Assembly (NCBI GenBank): GCA_937873555.1
Contig: CALMWN010000417.1
Span: 1 to 28,541 of the forward strand
Direction of reading: 5' to 3'
DNA length: 28,541 nucleotides
Source of the DNA: an uncultured Clostridia bacterium
Lineage (GTDB): Bacteria; Bacillota; Clostridia; Acetivibrionales; CALMWN01
The notes beneath the pieces were generated by a model that saw only the letters and a list, made by a program, of their open reading frames with translations, was not told the DNA's origin and ran no database searches. The first letter of the stretch is position 1; every line of letters starts with the position of its first letter. The position numbers were made by a program, and so were the translations under genes. Shown here piece after piece: positions 17,393 through 23,899 of this stretch.

Positions 17393-18886
17393 ATGAACAA
17401 ACCAAACATACTTTTTATAATGTGTGACCAGATGCGATATGACGCTATCGGATGTAACGGCAATGACATCATACATACTCCCAACTTGAACAGGCTGGCA
17501 CAGAGCGGTGTGAACTTTAGCAACTGCTATACGCCAAATCCGATTTGCGTCCCGGCAAGGGCCACCATTACAACAGGCTTTTATCCGCACAAATGCACCG
17601 GAGTCAAGAAAAACGGCGGCTCAATCAAGGAAGGATACCCACTACTGGGTGAAGAACTTAACAGGAGGGGATATGAAACATATGCAATGGGTAAACTGCA
17701 CTATCTGCCATATGACTCGAAAAAGGAAAACAGAACAACTTATGGCATTAAAAATGTTGAATTGGCAGAATCGGGAAGAATGCTTGCCAAATTCGATCCT
17801 GAACATAAACAGAGAGGAATTGAAGACTACCATGACTATTTGCACACTGTCGGCTGGGGGGGTTATTCAAGAGGAGATGCCATAGGCAACAACGACATAT
17901 TCCCATCCTCCACGCCTGTACCAGAGGAATACTTTGTAGATACCTGGGTGGCTGACAGGGCGATTTACCATATGGAAAAGCATGCCAGTGAAAAGCCTGA
18001 GACACCGTTTTTCATGTGGGCATCCTTTCCTAAGCCGCATTCTCCTTATAATCCGCCACATCCCTATGATAAAATGTATGATCCCAGGGATATGCCCCCT
18101 CCGGTGGGAGATATATCCGATGTGATAGAAAGAGGGGTTGACAACTCCTATCTGGAGTACTGGGATTTTATGTGGGATAAACTCTCCCCGGAGACCAAAA
18201 AAGTCATCAAGGCCCACTATTATGGCTTGATAACGCTTCAGGACAAACAGATAGGAAGGCTTCTTGACTTCCTTGAGGAGAAGGGCCTGAGGGAAAACAC
18301 CATAATTATTTATACAGCGGATCATGGAGACATGATGGGAGATTTCGGCCTGTATTTTAAAAGAGTATTTTACAACGGTTCGGTAAGGATTCCCTTAATG
18401 ATCAGCTATCCGCCAAAGATAAAGGGAGGAAGCGTTTCAGACGAACTCGTGGGGCTGCAGGATTTGCTTCCGACCATACTGTCGCTGACCGGCGAGCCTC
18501 TCGGACAGAGAGTTGACGGCGGGGACCTGACGGGTACGGTGCTTGAGGGGAAGCCTGTGAGGGATTATTATATTGCTCAGTGCGGCGACAGTCCGGACCA
18601 GCAGTACATGGTAGCTGACAGGGAGTGGAAGTATATCTATCATGAATATGGCGGTGTCGAAGAGTTGTACAATCTGAAAAATGATCCCAGTGAATTAAAC
18701 AATCTTTCGGGGTCCAAAGAAACCGAAACAGCCGGACGATTGGAAAAAATGAGAAGTTATCTGACGGAGTGGTGCATTGAGAACAAGGATTCCATGATGA
18801 TTGAAAATGGAAAACTCAAGAGCTTGGAGAAGAAGAAGCTTGACCTGCCCAAAAGGGTAGACCCGTTCGGACGCAGATACTATTAG
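17393..18886 (+). CDS. Sulfatase, family S1, Cys-type
   Basis: A 497-residue sulfatase, last intact gene of the operon, without signal peptide. The metal ligand is D12 (NILFIMCDQMRYDAIGCNG), and the formylglycine motif is C52-V-P-A-R56 (CVPARATITTG). GKLHYLP, FPKPHSPYNPP and YTADHGDMMGDFGLYFK supply further active-site residues. The C-terminal subdomain ends RVDPFGRRYY, which looks natural, so the gene seems complete. An AAGGGGGAGAAG ribosome site precedes the ATG. The stop TAG is followed after only four bases by the remnant of an anSME gene in another frame. The substrate is not readable from sequence. Confidence 0.92.
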   Translation: MNKPNILFIMCDQMRYDAIGCNGNDIIHTPNLNRLAQSGVNFSNCYTPNPICVPARATITTGFYPHKCTGVKKNGGSIKEGYPLLGEELNRRGYETYAMGKLHYLPYDSKKENRTTYGIKNVELAESGRMLAKFDPEHKQRGIEDYHDYLHTVGWGGYSRGDAIGNNDIFPSSTPVPEEYFVDTWVADRAIYHMEKHASEKPETPFFMWASFPKPHSPYNPPHPYDKMYDPRDMPPPVGDISDVIERGVDNSYLEYWDFMWDKLSPETKKVIKAHYYGLITLQDKQIGRLLDFLEEKGLRENTIIIYTADHGDMMGDFGLYFKRVFYNGSVRIPLMISYPPKIKGGSVSDELVGLQDLLPTILSLTGEPLGQRVDGGDLTGTVLEGKPVRDYYIAQCGDSPDQQYMVADREWKYIYHEYGGVEELYNLKNDPSELNNLSGSKETETAGRLEKMRSYLTEWCIENKDSMMIENGKLKSLEKKKLDLPKRVDPFGRRYY

Positions 18887-18890
18887 TAGC

Positions 18891-19031
18891 AGGGGAGGCT
18901 GCAGACGGAACATGGAGCCCTTTATCGGAGGCACACCTGTGCTGAACTATTATTGTGAAGCTTATGAGGAATTTTTCAGCTATGCAGCGGAAAGGCTTCA
19001 CAGAATTGCAGGTATGCTTGCACGGCGCTGA
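18891..19031 (+). pseudogene. 3' remnant of an anaerobic sulfatase-maturating enzyme (anSME) gene
   Basis: The frame starting at 18891 reads RGGCRRNMEPF..., then continues to LNYYCEAYEEFFSYAAERL and a TGA at 19029-19031, about 46 codons. This matches from memory the C-terminus of clostridial anSME proteins, which end LCKGGCRR-(about 13)-LNYYC-x-x-Y-K-E-F-F-x-Y-A-x-x-R-L and carry the last Fe-S cysteines of the SPASM domain there. The radical SAM domain (CxxxCxxC) and the rest of SPASM are absent; upstream sequence is the preceding sulfatase in a different frame. The first in-frame ATG (18912) would give a 39-residue peptide without function. The joint lies within a few bases of the sulfatase stop, which suggests a deletion that removed about 90% of an anSME gene once placed last in the operon. 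Confidence 0.75.
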
Positions 19032-19038
19032 AGTTTAA

Positions 19039-19117
19039 ACTCTAAGTAAGAATTCATTTCCAATTGGACCTTAGAGTAGCCCGGGCCTACTACCAAGCAT
19101 TAAATGGAAATGAACTC
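19039..19117. repeat. Structured inverted-repeat element with two alternative folds
   Basis: GAATTCATTTCCA (19050-19062) pairs with TGGAAATGAACTC (19105-19117), 12 of 13 bases. Inside it, TTGG (19064-19067) pairs with CCAA (19093-19096), and AGTAG (19075-19079) with CTACT (19087-19091), closing on a CCCGGGC loop: a long imperfect hairpin. A second perfect pairing, ACTCTAAG (19039-19046) with CTTAGAGT (19070-19077), competes with the first or would make a pseudoknot. It sits between the anSME remnant and a strong terminator, so it is probably in the 3' end of the sulfatase transcript. I do not recognise it as a known RNA or mobile element. Confidence 0.4.
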
Positions 19118-19162
19118 ATAATTAGAAGCGGCCAATAGCCGTCAACCTTGGACAAATCCGGA

Positions 19163-19205
19163 AAACAAAAAAAGCTTGTGAGATTTTCACAAGCTTTTTT
19201 TGTTT
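19163..19205. terminator. Strong bidirectional intrinsic terminator ending the sulfatase operon
   Basis: A perfect 19-bp inverted repeat (arm 19163-19181, arm 19187-19205) with core AGCTTGTGA/TCACAAGCT, a 5-base loop GATTT, and runs of seven A and seven T that act as a U-tract in either direction. It closes the plus-strand operon that begins at 8025 and separates it from the signalling/metabolic cassette. Confidence 0.85.
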
Positions 19206-19233
19206 GGCTGTGCTACTGGACTTGCACAATATA

Positions 19234-19252
19234 TGTTACAATATATGTAACA
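19234..19252. promoter_or_regulatory. Operator-like palindrome TGTTACA-N5-TGTAACA
   Basis: Perfect 7-bp arms TGTTACA and TGTAACA around ATATA, just after the terminator and about 340 bp upstream of the diguanylate-cyclase gene. The left half also belongs to a direct repeat AATATATGTTAC/AATATATGTAAC. A poor promoter (TTGCAC, 17 bases, ATGTAA) would overlap it. The size and symmetry suit a dimeric repressor; which one is unknown. Confidence 0.35.
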
Positions 19253-19435
19253 CCGTTTATTGCAAATGATTTCTCAATCGGTTTGGATCCTGTTCAATTA
19301 TTACCGTATAAATAGGAAAGGCTCAATAAATTAAAGGTTTGATAGACTTATCGCAGGGTAATTACAGCACTATTAATTCATATAATCTCCAAAAGATCAA
19401 AGAGCTTCCTGAGAGGTACTCCAAATGCCATTTCA

Positions 19436-19463
19436 CATAATTTATTTCTAGAAATAAATTATG
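19436..19463. repeat. Perfect 28-bp palindrome
   Basis: The 28 bases are a perfect palindrome centred between 19449 and 19450, with half-site CATAATTTATTTCT. It lies about 130 bp before the REC-GGDEF gene. There is no G/C-rich core and no adjoining T-run, so it is a poor terminator and better suited to an operator or a cruciform. The stretch 19253-19592 otherwise shows no gene: only a 36-codon open frame without a start (19330-19440) and a TTGACA at 19542-19547 that lacks a good -10 box. Confidence 0.45.
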
Positions 19464-19592
19464 CTTTGGGCAGGTTTGATAGCATGTGCTTTTAACGTCT
19501 TTATAGATTAGAAATATGTTTTGTTAAAAAGCACTAAGTTGTTGACATGATAAGATCAAATAAGAAGCAGTAGAAAATATGGGAGGTCAAGG

Positions 19593-20543
19593 ATGATTAC
19601 AATTGATAACAGCCAGGTCAAGATTCTTCTGGTGGATGATACACCTGAAAATCTGAAAGTGGCAGGTAACTTTTTGAAAAGATATAATTATGATCTATAT
19701 GTGGCAGACAGCGGTAAGTCGGCCCTGGAAATAATTGAGAGCAATCAGTTTGATTTGATCCTTCTGGACATAATGATGCCCGGTATGGACGGATTTGAAG
19801 TTTGCAGGAGGATTAAAAGCCGTGAAGAATTCAAGGACGTACCGGTCATTTTTCTAACTGCAAAAGCGGAGATTGAGAGTGTCATCAAAGGGTTTGAAGT
19901 AGGTGCTGTGGACTATATAAAAAAACCCTTTAATGCTTTGGAACTTCACGCAAGAATAAAAACACATATTGAGCTCAAGAGATACAGAGAAGAGCTTGAA
20001 CTAAAGAACATGATCCTCCGGGAAGCCAATGAAAAACTAGAAATGATTGCTACGACCGATCCACTTACCAATCTTTTAAACCGGCGGGAAATGCAAAGGA
20101 AAATCGAGGAAGAAAGAATAAGGTTTGAAAGAAGTAACAGACAATTTTCTATAATAATTACAGACATAGACAATTTTAAAAGAGTAAATGACAGCTATGG
20201 ACATGATTGTGGGGACTATCTGCTGGTAGCGATTTCGGTTTTGTTGAAAATGAATATCAGGAAGCAGGACTCACTGTCGCGGTGGGGTGGAGAAGAGTTC
20301 CTTTTGCTGCTGCCGGAGACAAACCTGGATGGGGCTGCCGTGATAGCGGAAAAACTAAGAAAAATAATAGAAAATCACCTGTTCCGATACAACACAATCG
20401 ATCTTAAAATTACAATGACTTTCGGGGTAAGCATGTTAAATGGAAAAGAAACGGTTGACCAGTGCATAATTAAAGCTGATAAGGCATTATATAAGGGGAA
20501 GCAAAGCACAAAAAACTGTGTTGTCATTGAAGAACAGGTGTGA
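19593..20543 (+). CDS. Response regulator with diguanylate cyclase output (REC-GGDEF)
   Basis: A 316-residue cytoplasmic protein of the PleD/WspR type that would make cyclic di-GMP when phosphorylated. The receiver domain (about residues 9-125) has the acidic pair D15-D16, phospho-acceptor D59 in LILLDIMMPGMDG, and K at the AKA/KKPF positions. A coiled-coil linker (about 125-150) leads to the GGDEF domain, whose active site is GGEEF (232-236). The product-inhibition site RxxD is intact (R223-K-Q-D226, five residues before GGEEF). A GGGAGGT ribosome site supports the start. The likely partner is the hybrid histidine kinase at 23900-26140, with three metabolic genes in between. Confidence 0.93.
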   Translation: MITIDNSQVKILLVDDTPENLKVAGNFLKRYNYDLYVADSGKSALEIIESNQFDLILLDIMMPGMDGFEVCRRIKSREEFKDVPVIFLTAKAEIESVIKGFEVGAVDYIKKPFNALELHARIKTHIELKRYREELELKNMILREANEKLEMIATTDPLTNLLNRREMQRKIEEERIRFERSNRQFSIIITDIDNFKRVNDSYGHDCGDYLLVAISVLLKMNIRKQDSLSRWGGEEFLLLLPETNLDGAAVIAEKLRKIIENHLFRYNTIDLKITMTFGVSMLNGKETVDQCIIKADKALYKGKQSTKNCVVIEEQV

Positions 20544-20570
20544 CAATTGTGGTAAAATATACATTATAAT
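20541..20570 (+). promoter_or_regulatory. Possible internal promoter before the tartrate-dehydrogenase-like gene
   Basis: A perfect -10 box TATAAT (20565-20570) stands 18 bases after TGACAA (20541-20546), which overlaps the stop codon of the GGDEF gene. Transcription would start near 20577, giving a very short leader before the ATG at 20593. It could let the metabolic genes be expressed apart from the response regulator. The -35 box is weak. Confidence 0.35.
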
Positions 20571-20592
20571 TATACTGAAAGGGGCAAACATA

Positions 20593-21654
20593 ATGAATCA
20601 ATATGAAATTGCGGTTATTCCAGGCGACGGAGTCGGTAAGGAAGTGGTGCCTTGTGCTGTTAAGGTACTGGAAGCAGTGGCTGAAGTTCATGGCGGAATC
20701 AGCTTCAAATGGACCAATTTCCCATGGAGTTGCGAATACTACATGCAGCACAACAAAATGATGCCGGATGATGGAATCGCCACTTTGAGAAACTTTAACC
20801 ACATTTTCCTTGGAGCTGTAGGAATGCCTCAGCTTGTTCCGGATCATGTCTCACTTTGGGGATTGTTGATAAAGATTCGCAGGGAAATGAAGCAATCACT
20901 TAATGTAAGGCCTGCAAAGCTGCTCCGTGGTATGCAATCTCCGCTTCGTGAACCAAAGGACTTTGACCTGGTCATAGTCAGGGAGAATTCGGAAGGGGAG
21001 TATTGTGATGCCGGAGGCCGTCTCCACCAGGGAGAAGACCGGATAACAATCCAGAACGCGGTATTTACCCAAAAAGCTACCGAAAGAGCAATCCGTTATG
21101 CTTTTGGACTGGCAGCCGAGCGCAGGGGGAGCGTAACAAGTGCGACAAAATCCAATGGTATCACTCACAGCATGCCATTTTGGGATGAAGTTTTCAAAAG
21201 CATAGGTGTGGAATTTCCGGGTATAAAGCAGCAAAGCATTCATATAGATGCCTTATCCGCATTCTTTGTAACCAGGCCACAGATTTTTGATGTAATAGTT
21301 GCTTCAAATCTGTTCGGAGATATATTATCCGATATCGGAGGGGCGATTATGGGAAGTATAGGGATTGCTCCGGCTGCCAATCTCAATATTGAGCGGGAAT
21401 ATCCTTCAATGTTTGAGCCTGTACACGGATCTGCACCTGACATTGCAGGAAAAGGCATAGCAAACCCTATAGGACAAATATGGACGGGAAAAATGATGCT
21501 GGACTTCCTTGGATATCCGCAAATAGGGGATATAATACTGAATGCAATTGAAGAAACCATATCCGCCGGAATCAAAACAGCCGATATAGGCGGCACATCC
21601 AGCACTTTGGAGGTAACAGACTCGATAATAGGGCATATCAAAAGCAGCAAATGA
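20593..21654 (+). CDS. Tartrate/D-malate dehydrogenase-type NAD-dependent oxidative decarboxylase
   Basis: A 353-residue member of the isocitrate/isopropylmalate dehydrogenase fold: Mg and NAD dependent oxidation of a 2-hydroxy acid, often with beta-decarboxylation. It belongs to the tartrate dehydrogenase/D-malate dehydrogenase (TtuC/DmlA) branch rather than LeuB, as shown by W-S-C-E-Y-Y-x-x-H-x-x-M-M-P-D-D-G, AVGMPQLVPDHVSLWGLL, IRREMKQSLNVRPAKLL and TSATKSNGI. The nucleotide-binding MFEPVHGSAPDIAGKGIANP block is intact, as is the metal-binding SNLFGDILSDIGG. The start at 20593 is chosen for the AAAGGGG site and the family-typical N-terminus; a longer frame from 20518 runs back into the preceding gene. 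It leads the three-dehydrogenase set. The natural substrate may be a tartrate-, malate- or tetronate-like acid; this cannot be settled here. Confidence 0.87.
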   Translation: MNQYEIAVIPGDGVGKEVVPCAVKVLEAVAEVHGGISFKWTNFPWSCEYYMQHNKMMPDDGIATLRNFNHIFLGAVGMPQLVPDHVSLWGLLIKIRREMKQSLNVRPAKLLRGMQSPLREPKDFDLVIVRENSEGEYCDAGGRLHQGEDRITIQNAVFTQKATERAIRYAFGLAAERRGSVTSATKSNGITHSMPFWDEVFKSIGVEFPGIKQQSIHIDALSAFFVTRPQIFDVIVASNLFGDILSDIGGAIMGSIGIAPAANLNIEREYPSMFEPVHGSAPDIAGKGIANPIGQIWTGKMMLDFLGYPQIGDIILNAIEETISAGIKTADIGGTSSTLEVTDSIIGHIKSSK

Positions 21655-21776
21655 TTTATGAGTAAAATCAAACATTCTGAGCCGGCATACAGATAAAAGG
21701 CACTAATCATAAACGCAGCAAAGTTTTAGCTTTCAATGCCGCCTATGTTATTTGGTTTATCAGGAGGAGAAATAAC

Positions 21777-23048
21777 ATGAGGATTTTTAAAAATGGTGGA
21801 CACAGGCTATTTGAGAATGATTCCGAAACATCAAAGGTTGTTTCGGAAATGCTGATTGAACTTGAGAAGAAAGGCATGGATGCCGTACGAAAATACAGCA
21901 GCCAGTTTGATGACTGGAATCCTGAAAGCTTTGAACTCGGAGAAGAACAGGTTCGCCGGGCTATAAATGAATTGGACCCTCAAATAATCAAAGATACGGA
22001 TTTCTGCCAGGAAAATGTGAGGAGCTTTGCACGAGCACAGCTGAATACTTTACTTCCACTGGAAATTGAAACCCGGAAAGGTGTCATACTCGGTCACAGG
22101 CATATACCTGTAAAATCAGTAGGGAGTTATATTCCGGGAGGCCGCTACCCTATGTTCGGATCCGCGCAGATGAGTATAATTCCTGCAAAGGTGGCAGGTG
22201 TAAAAACTGTGCTGGCTTTTACACCTCCGGTAAAAGGCAGGGGCTATTACCCGGCAACAATCAACGCAATGAAAAAGGCCGGGGCAGACAGGATCTTTGT
22301 ACTCGGTGGAGTACCGGCCTTTGCAATGATGGCATTTGGTATGGGTGTGGTTGAACCGGTTGATATTCTCTGCGGTGCCGGTAACAAATACGTGGCCGAG
22401 GCTAAACGGCAGCTCTTCGGAAGGTGTGGGATAGATATTCTGGCAGGGCCGACTGAAATTTTTATAATCGCAGATGACTCTGCCGACCCCTCTCTTGTGG
22501 CTTGTGATCTCCTCGGACAGGCGGAGCATGATCCCAACAGCGGTGTTGCTCTTGTATGTTTCAGTGAGCATTTTGCCGTAGAATGTCGAAAGGAACTTGA
22601 AGAGCAGCTCAAGGTTTTACCTACCAGGTCTGTTGCAGAAATCTCATGGACAAATAACGGCAGAATATATATAGCTGAAGACAAGGATGAGGCTATCGCC
22701 CTGAGCGATGATTATGCGCCCGAACACCTGGAGCTGCATGTAAAGGACAAGGATTACTATTTTGAGAGATTGACAAACTATGGGTCACTATTCATCGGAG
22801 AGGAAACTACAGTTGCGTACGGAGACAAGTCGATAGGCACCAACCACATACTTCCTACAAGCCGTGCAGCCAGGTACACCGGCGGCGTATGGGTAGGAAA
22901 GTTTATTAAGACCGTTACATATCAAAAAATGACTCCGGAGGCCAGCAGGCTTATTGGTGAAGTCACTGAAAGGCAGTGCAATGTGGAAAGAATGCTGGCC
23001 CATGGAATTACTGCAAAAGCCAGGATTGAGAAATACGGTAACAAATAA
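21777..23048 (+). CDS. Histidinol-dehydrogenase-like (HisD family) alcohol dehydrogenase, probably not HisD
   Basis: A 423-residue NAD- and zinc-dependent enzyme of the HisD family, which oxidises a primary alcohol to an acid in two steps. Conserved parts are GPTEIFIIADDSAD, DLLGQAEHDP (zinc ligands Q248 and H251), APEHL (catalytic E316-H317) and YGDKSIGTNHILPT (zinc ligand D350). The C-terminal histidinol-site motif E-x-L-x-A-H of E. coli HisD (E414...H419) reads H-G-I-T-A-K here (H409...K414). The imidazole-binding Glu and the fourth zinc ligand are thus replaced. Absence of other his genes also argues against histidine synthesis. Known non-histidine members include sulfopropanediol dehydrogenase HpsN, which pairs with SDR enzymes as here, but that assignment is only a hypothesis. 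A strong AGGAGGAG ribosome site precedes the ATG. Confidence 0.85.
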   Translation: MRIFKNGGHRLFENDSETSKVVSEMLIELEKKGMDAVRKYSSQFDDWNPESFELGEEQVRRAINELDPQIIKDTDFCQENVRSFARAQLNTLLPLEIETRKGVILGHRHIPVKSVGSYIPGGRYPMFGSAQMSIIPAKVAGVKTVLAFTPPVKGRGYYPATINAMKKAGADRIFVLGGVPAFAMMAFGMGVVEPVDILCGAGNKYVAEAKRQLFGRCGIDILAGPTEIFIIADDSADPSLVACDLLGQAEHDPNSGVALVCFSEHFAVECRKELEEQLKVLPTRSVAEISWTNNGRIYIAEDKDEAIALSDDYAPEHLELHVKDKDYYFERLTNYGSLFIGEETTVAYGDKSIGTNHILPTSRAARYTGGVWVGKFIKTVTYQKMTPEASRLIGEVTERQCNVERMLAHGITAKARIEKYGNK

Positions 23049-23070
23049 AGCACAGGAAGTTGGATTAAAA

Positions 23071-23823
23071 ATGTTCAGACTTGATCAAAAAGTTGCCCTT
23101 ATAACAGGTGCTGCTGCCGGTATCGGTGCGGGGATTGCTGCAGCATTTGCGCGCCAGGGTGCGGATGTTGCGATATCGGGCAGGACCTTTTCGAAGCTTG
23201 AGCAAACCAGGAATGAGGTTTCTTTGTATGGGCGCAAAGTGTTCTGTGTTGAAATGGATGTCACCGATACTACTCAGGTAAAAAAAGGTGTCAGTGCAGT
23301 AGAAAAAGAGTTTGGACGCATTGACATACTTATTAACAATGCCGGCATAAACCATCCTGCTCCCGGGCTTGATGTAACTGAAGAAAACTGGGACCTGCAG
23401 TTCAATACCAATGTCAAAGGCGGATTTTTTCTTGCCCAATGTGTTGCGTCAATAATGATGAGACACAACTGGGGACGTATAATCTGGATTTCCAGCCAGT
23501 CGGGCCTTGTCGCCATTCCGGGACAACCTGCATACTGCTCCACAAAAGGAGCCGTCATACAGCTTGTCAGAACTCTCGGTGTAGAGTGGGCAAAGTCGGG
23601 GATAACGGTGAATTCGATTGCCCCCACATTTATTGAGACCGCTTTAACTAAAAAGAGGCTGGAGAATCCTGAATACCGCAGTTATGTATTGGGGAAGATC
23701 CCTTCCGGCAAGCTGGCCAAGGTTGAGGACGTCTCTGCAGCGGCTGTCTTTCTGGCAAGTGAGGAAGCAGGTATGGTGAACTGCCATACTCTTTGCGTGG
23801 ACGGCGGCTGGACGGCGTGGTAA
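23071..23823 (+). CDS. Short-chain dehydrogenase/reductase (SDR)
   Basis: A 250-residue classical SDR with Rossmann motif TGAAAGIGAG (T12 onward), NNAG in LINNAGINH, the catalytic Ser in ISSQSGLVAIPG, and Y155-C-S-T-K159. The C-terminal PSGKLAKVEDVSAAAVFLASEEAGMVNCHTLCVDGGW is typical of sugar-alcohol or 3-oxoacyl reductase-like SDRs. It would interconvert a secondary alcohol and a ketone with NAD(P). The start at 23071 is preferred to an upstream in-frame ATG at 22954, which lies inside the HisD-like gene and adds 39 non-family residues. It follows the HisD-like gene by 22 bases and is surely in the same operon. Substrate unknown; it may act on the same compound as its two neighbours. Confidence 0.9.
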   Translation: MFRLDQKVALITGAAAGIGAGIAAAFARQGADVAISGRTFSKLEQTRNEVSLYGRKVFCVEMDVTDTTQVKKGVSAVEKEFGRIDILINNAGINHPAPGLDVTEENWDLQFNTNVKGGFFLAQCVASIMMRHNWGRIIWISSQSGLVAIPGQPAYCSTKGAVIQLVRTLGVEWAKSGITVNSIAPTFIETALTKKRLENPEYRSYVLGKIPSGKLAKVEDVSAAAVFLASEEAGMVNCHTLCVDGGWTAW

Positions 23824-23899
23824 TTATGATATACATGATTTTCGAGCTCAAATAATGATTTCATTTGCTTTTGGGTGTGTGTACAAAAGGGGACAATTT

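Noticed and set aside
19330..19440. Open frame of 36 codons ending LQKIKELPERYSKCHFT
   Set aside because: Composition looks protein-like, but there is no ATG, no ribosome site and no recognised family; it could be an old gene fragment or chance.
20593..21654. 3-Isopropylmalate dehydrogenase (leuB) or isocitrate dehydrogenase
   Set aside because: The W-x-C-E-Y-Y and VPDHVSLWGLL segments belong to the tartrate/D-malate dehydrogenase branch, and no leu genes are adjacent.
21777..23048. Histidinol dehydrogenase of histidine synthesis (hisD)
   Set aside because: The C-terminal histidinol-site residues differ and no other his gene is near; the neighbours are catabolic-type dehydrogenases.
22954..23070. 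Upstream ATG start for the SDR gene
   Set aside because: The added 39 residues come from the out-of-frame end of the HisD-like gene and do not resemble the SDR family.
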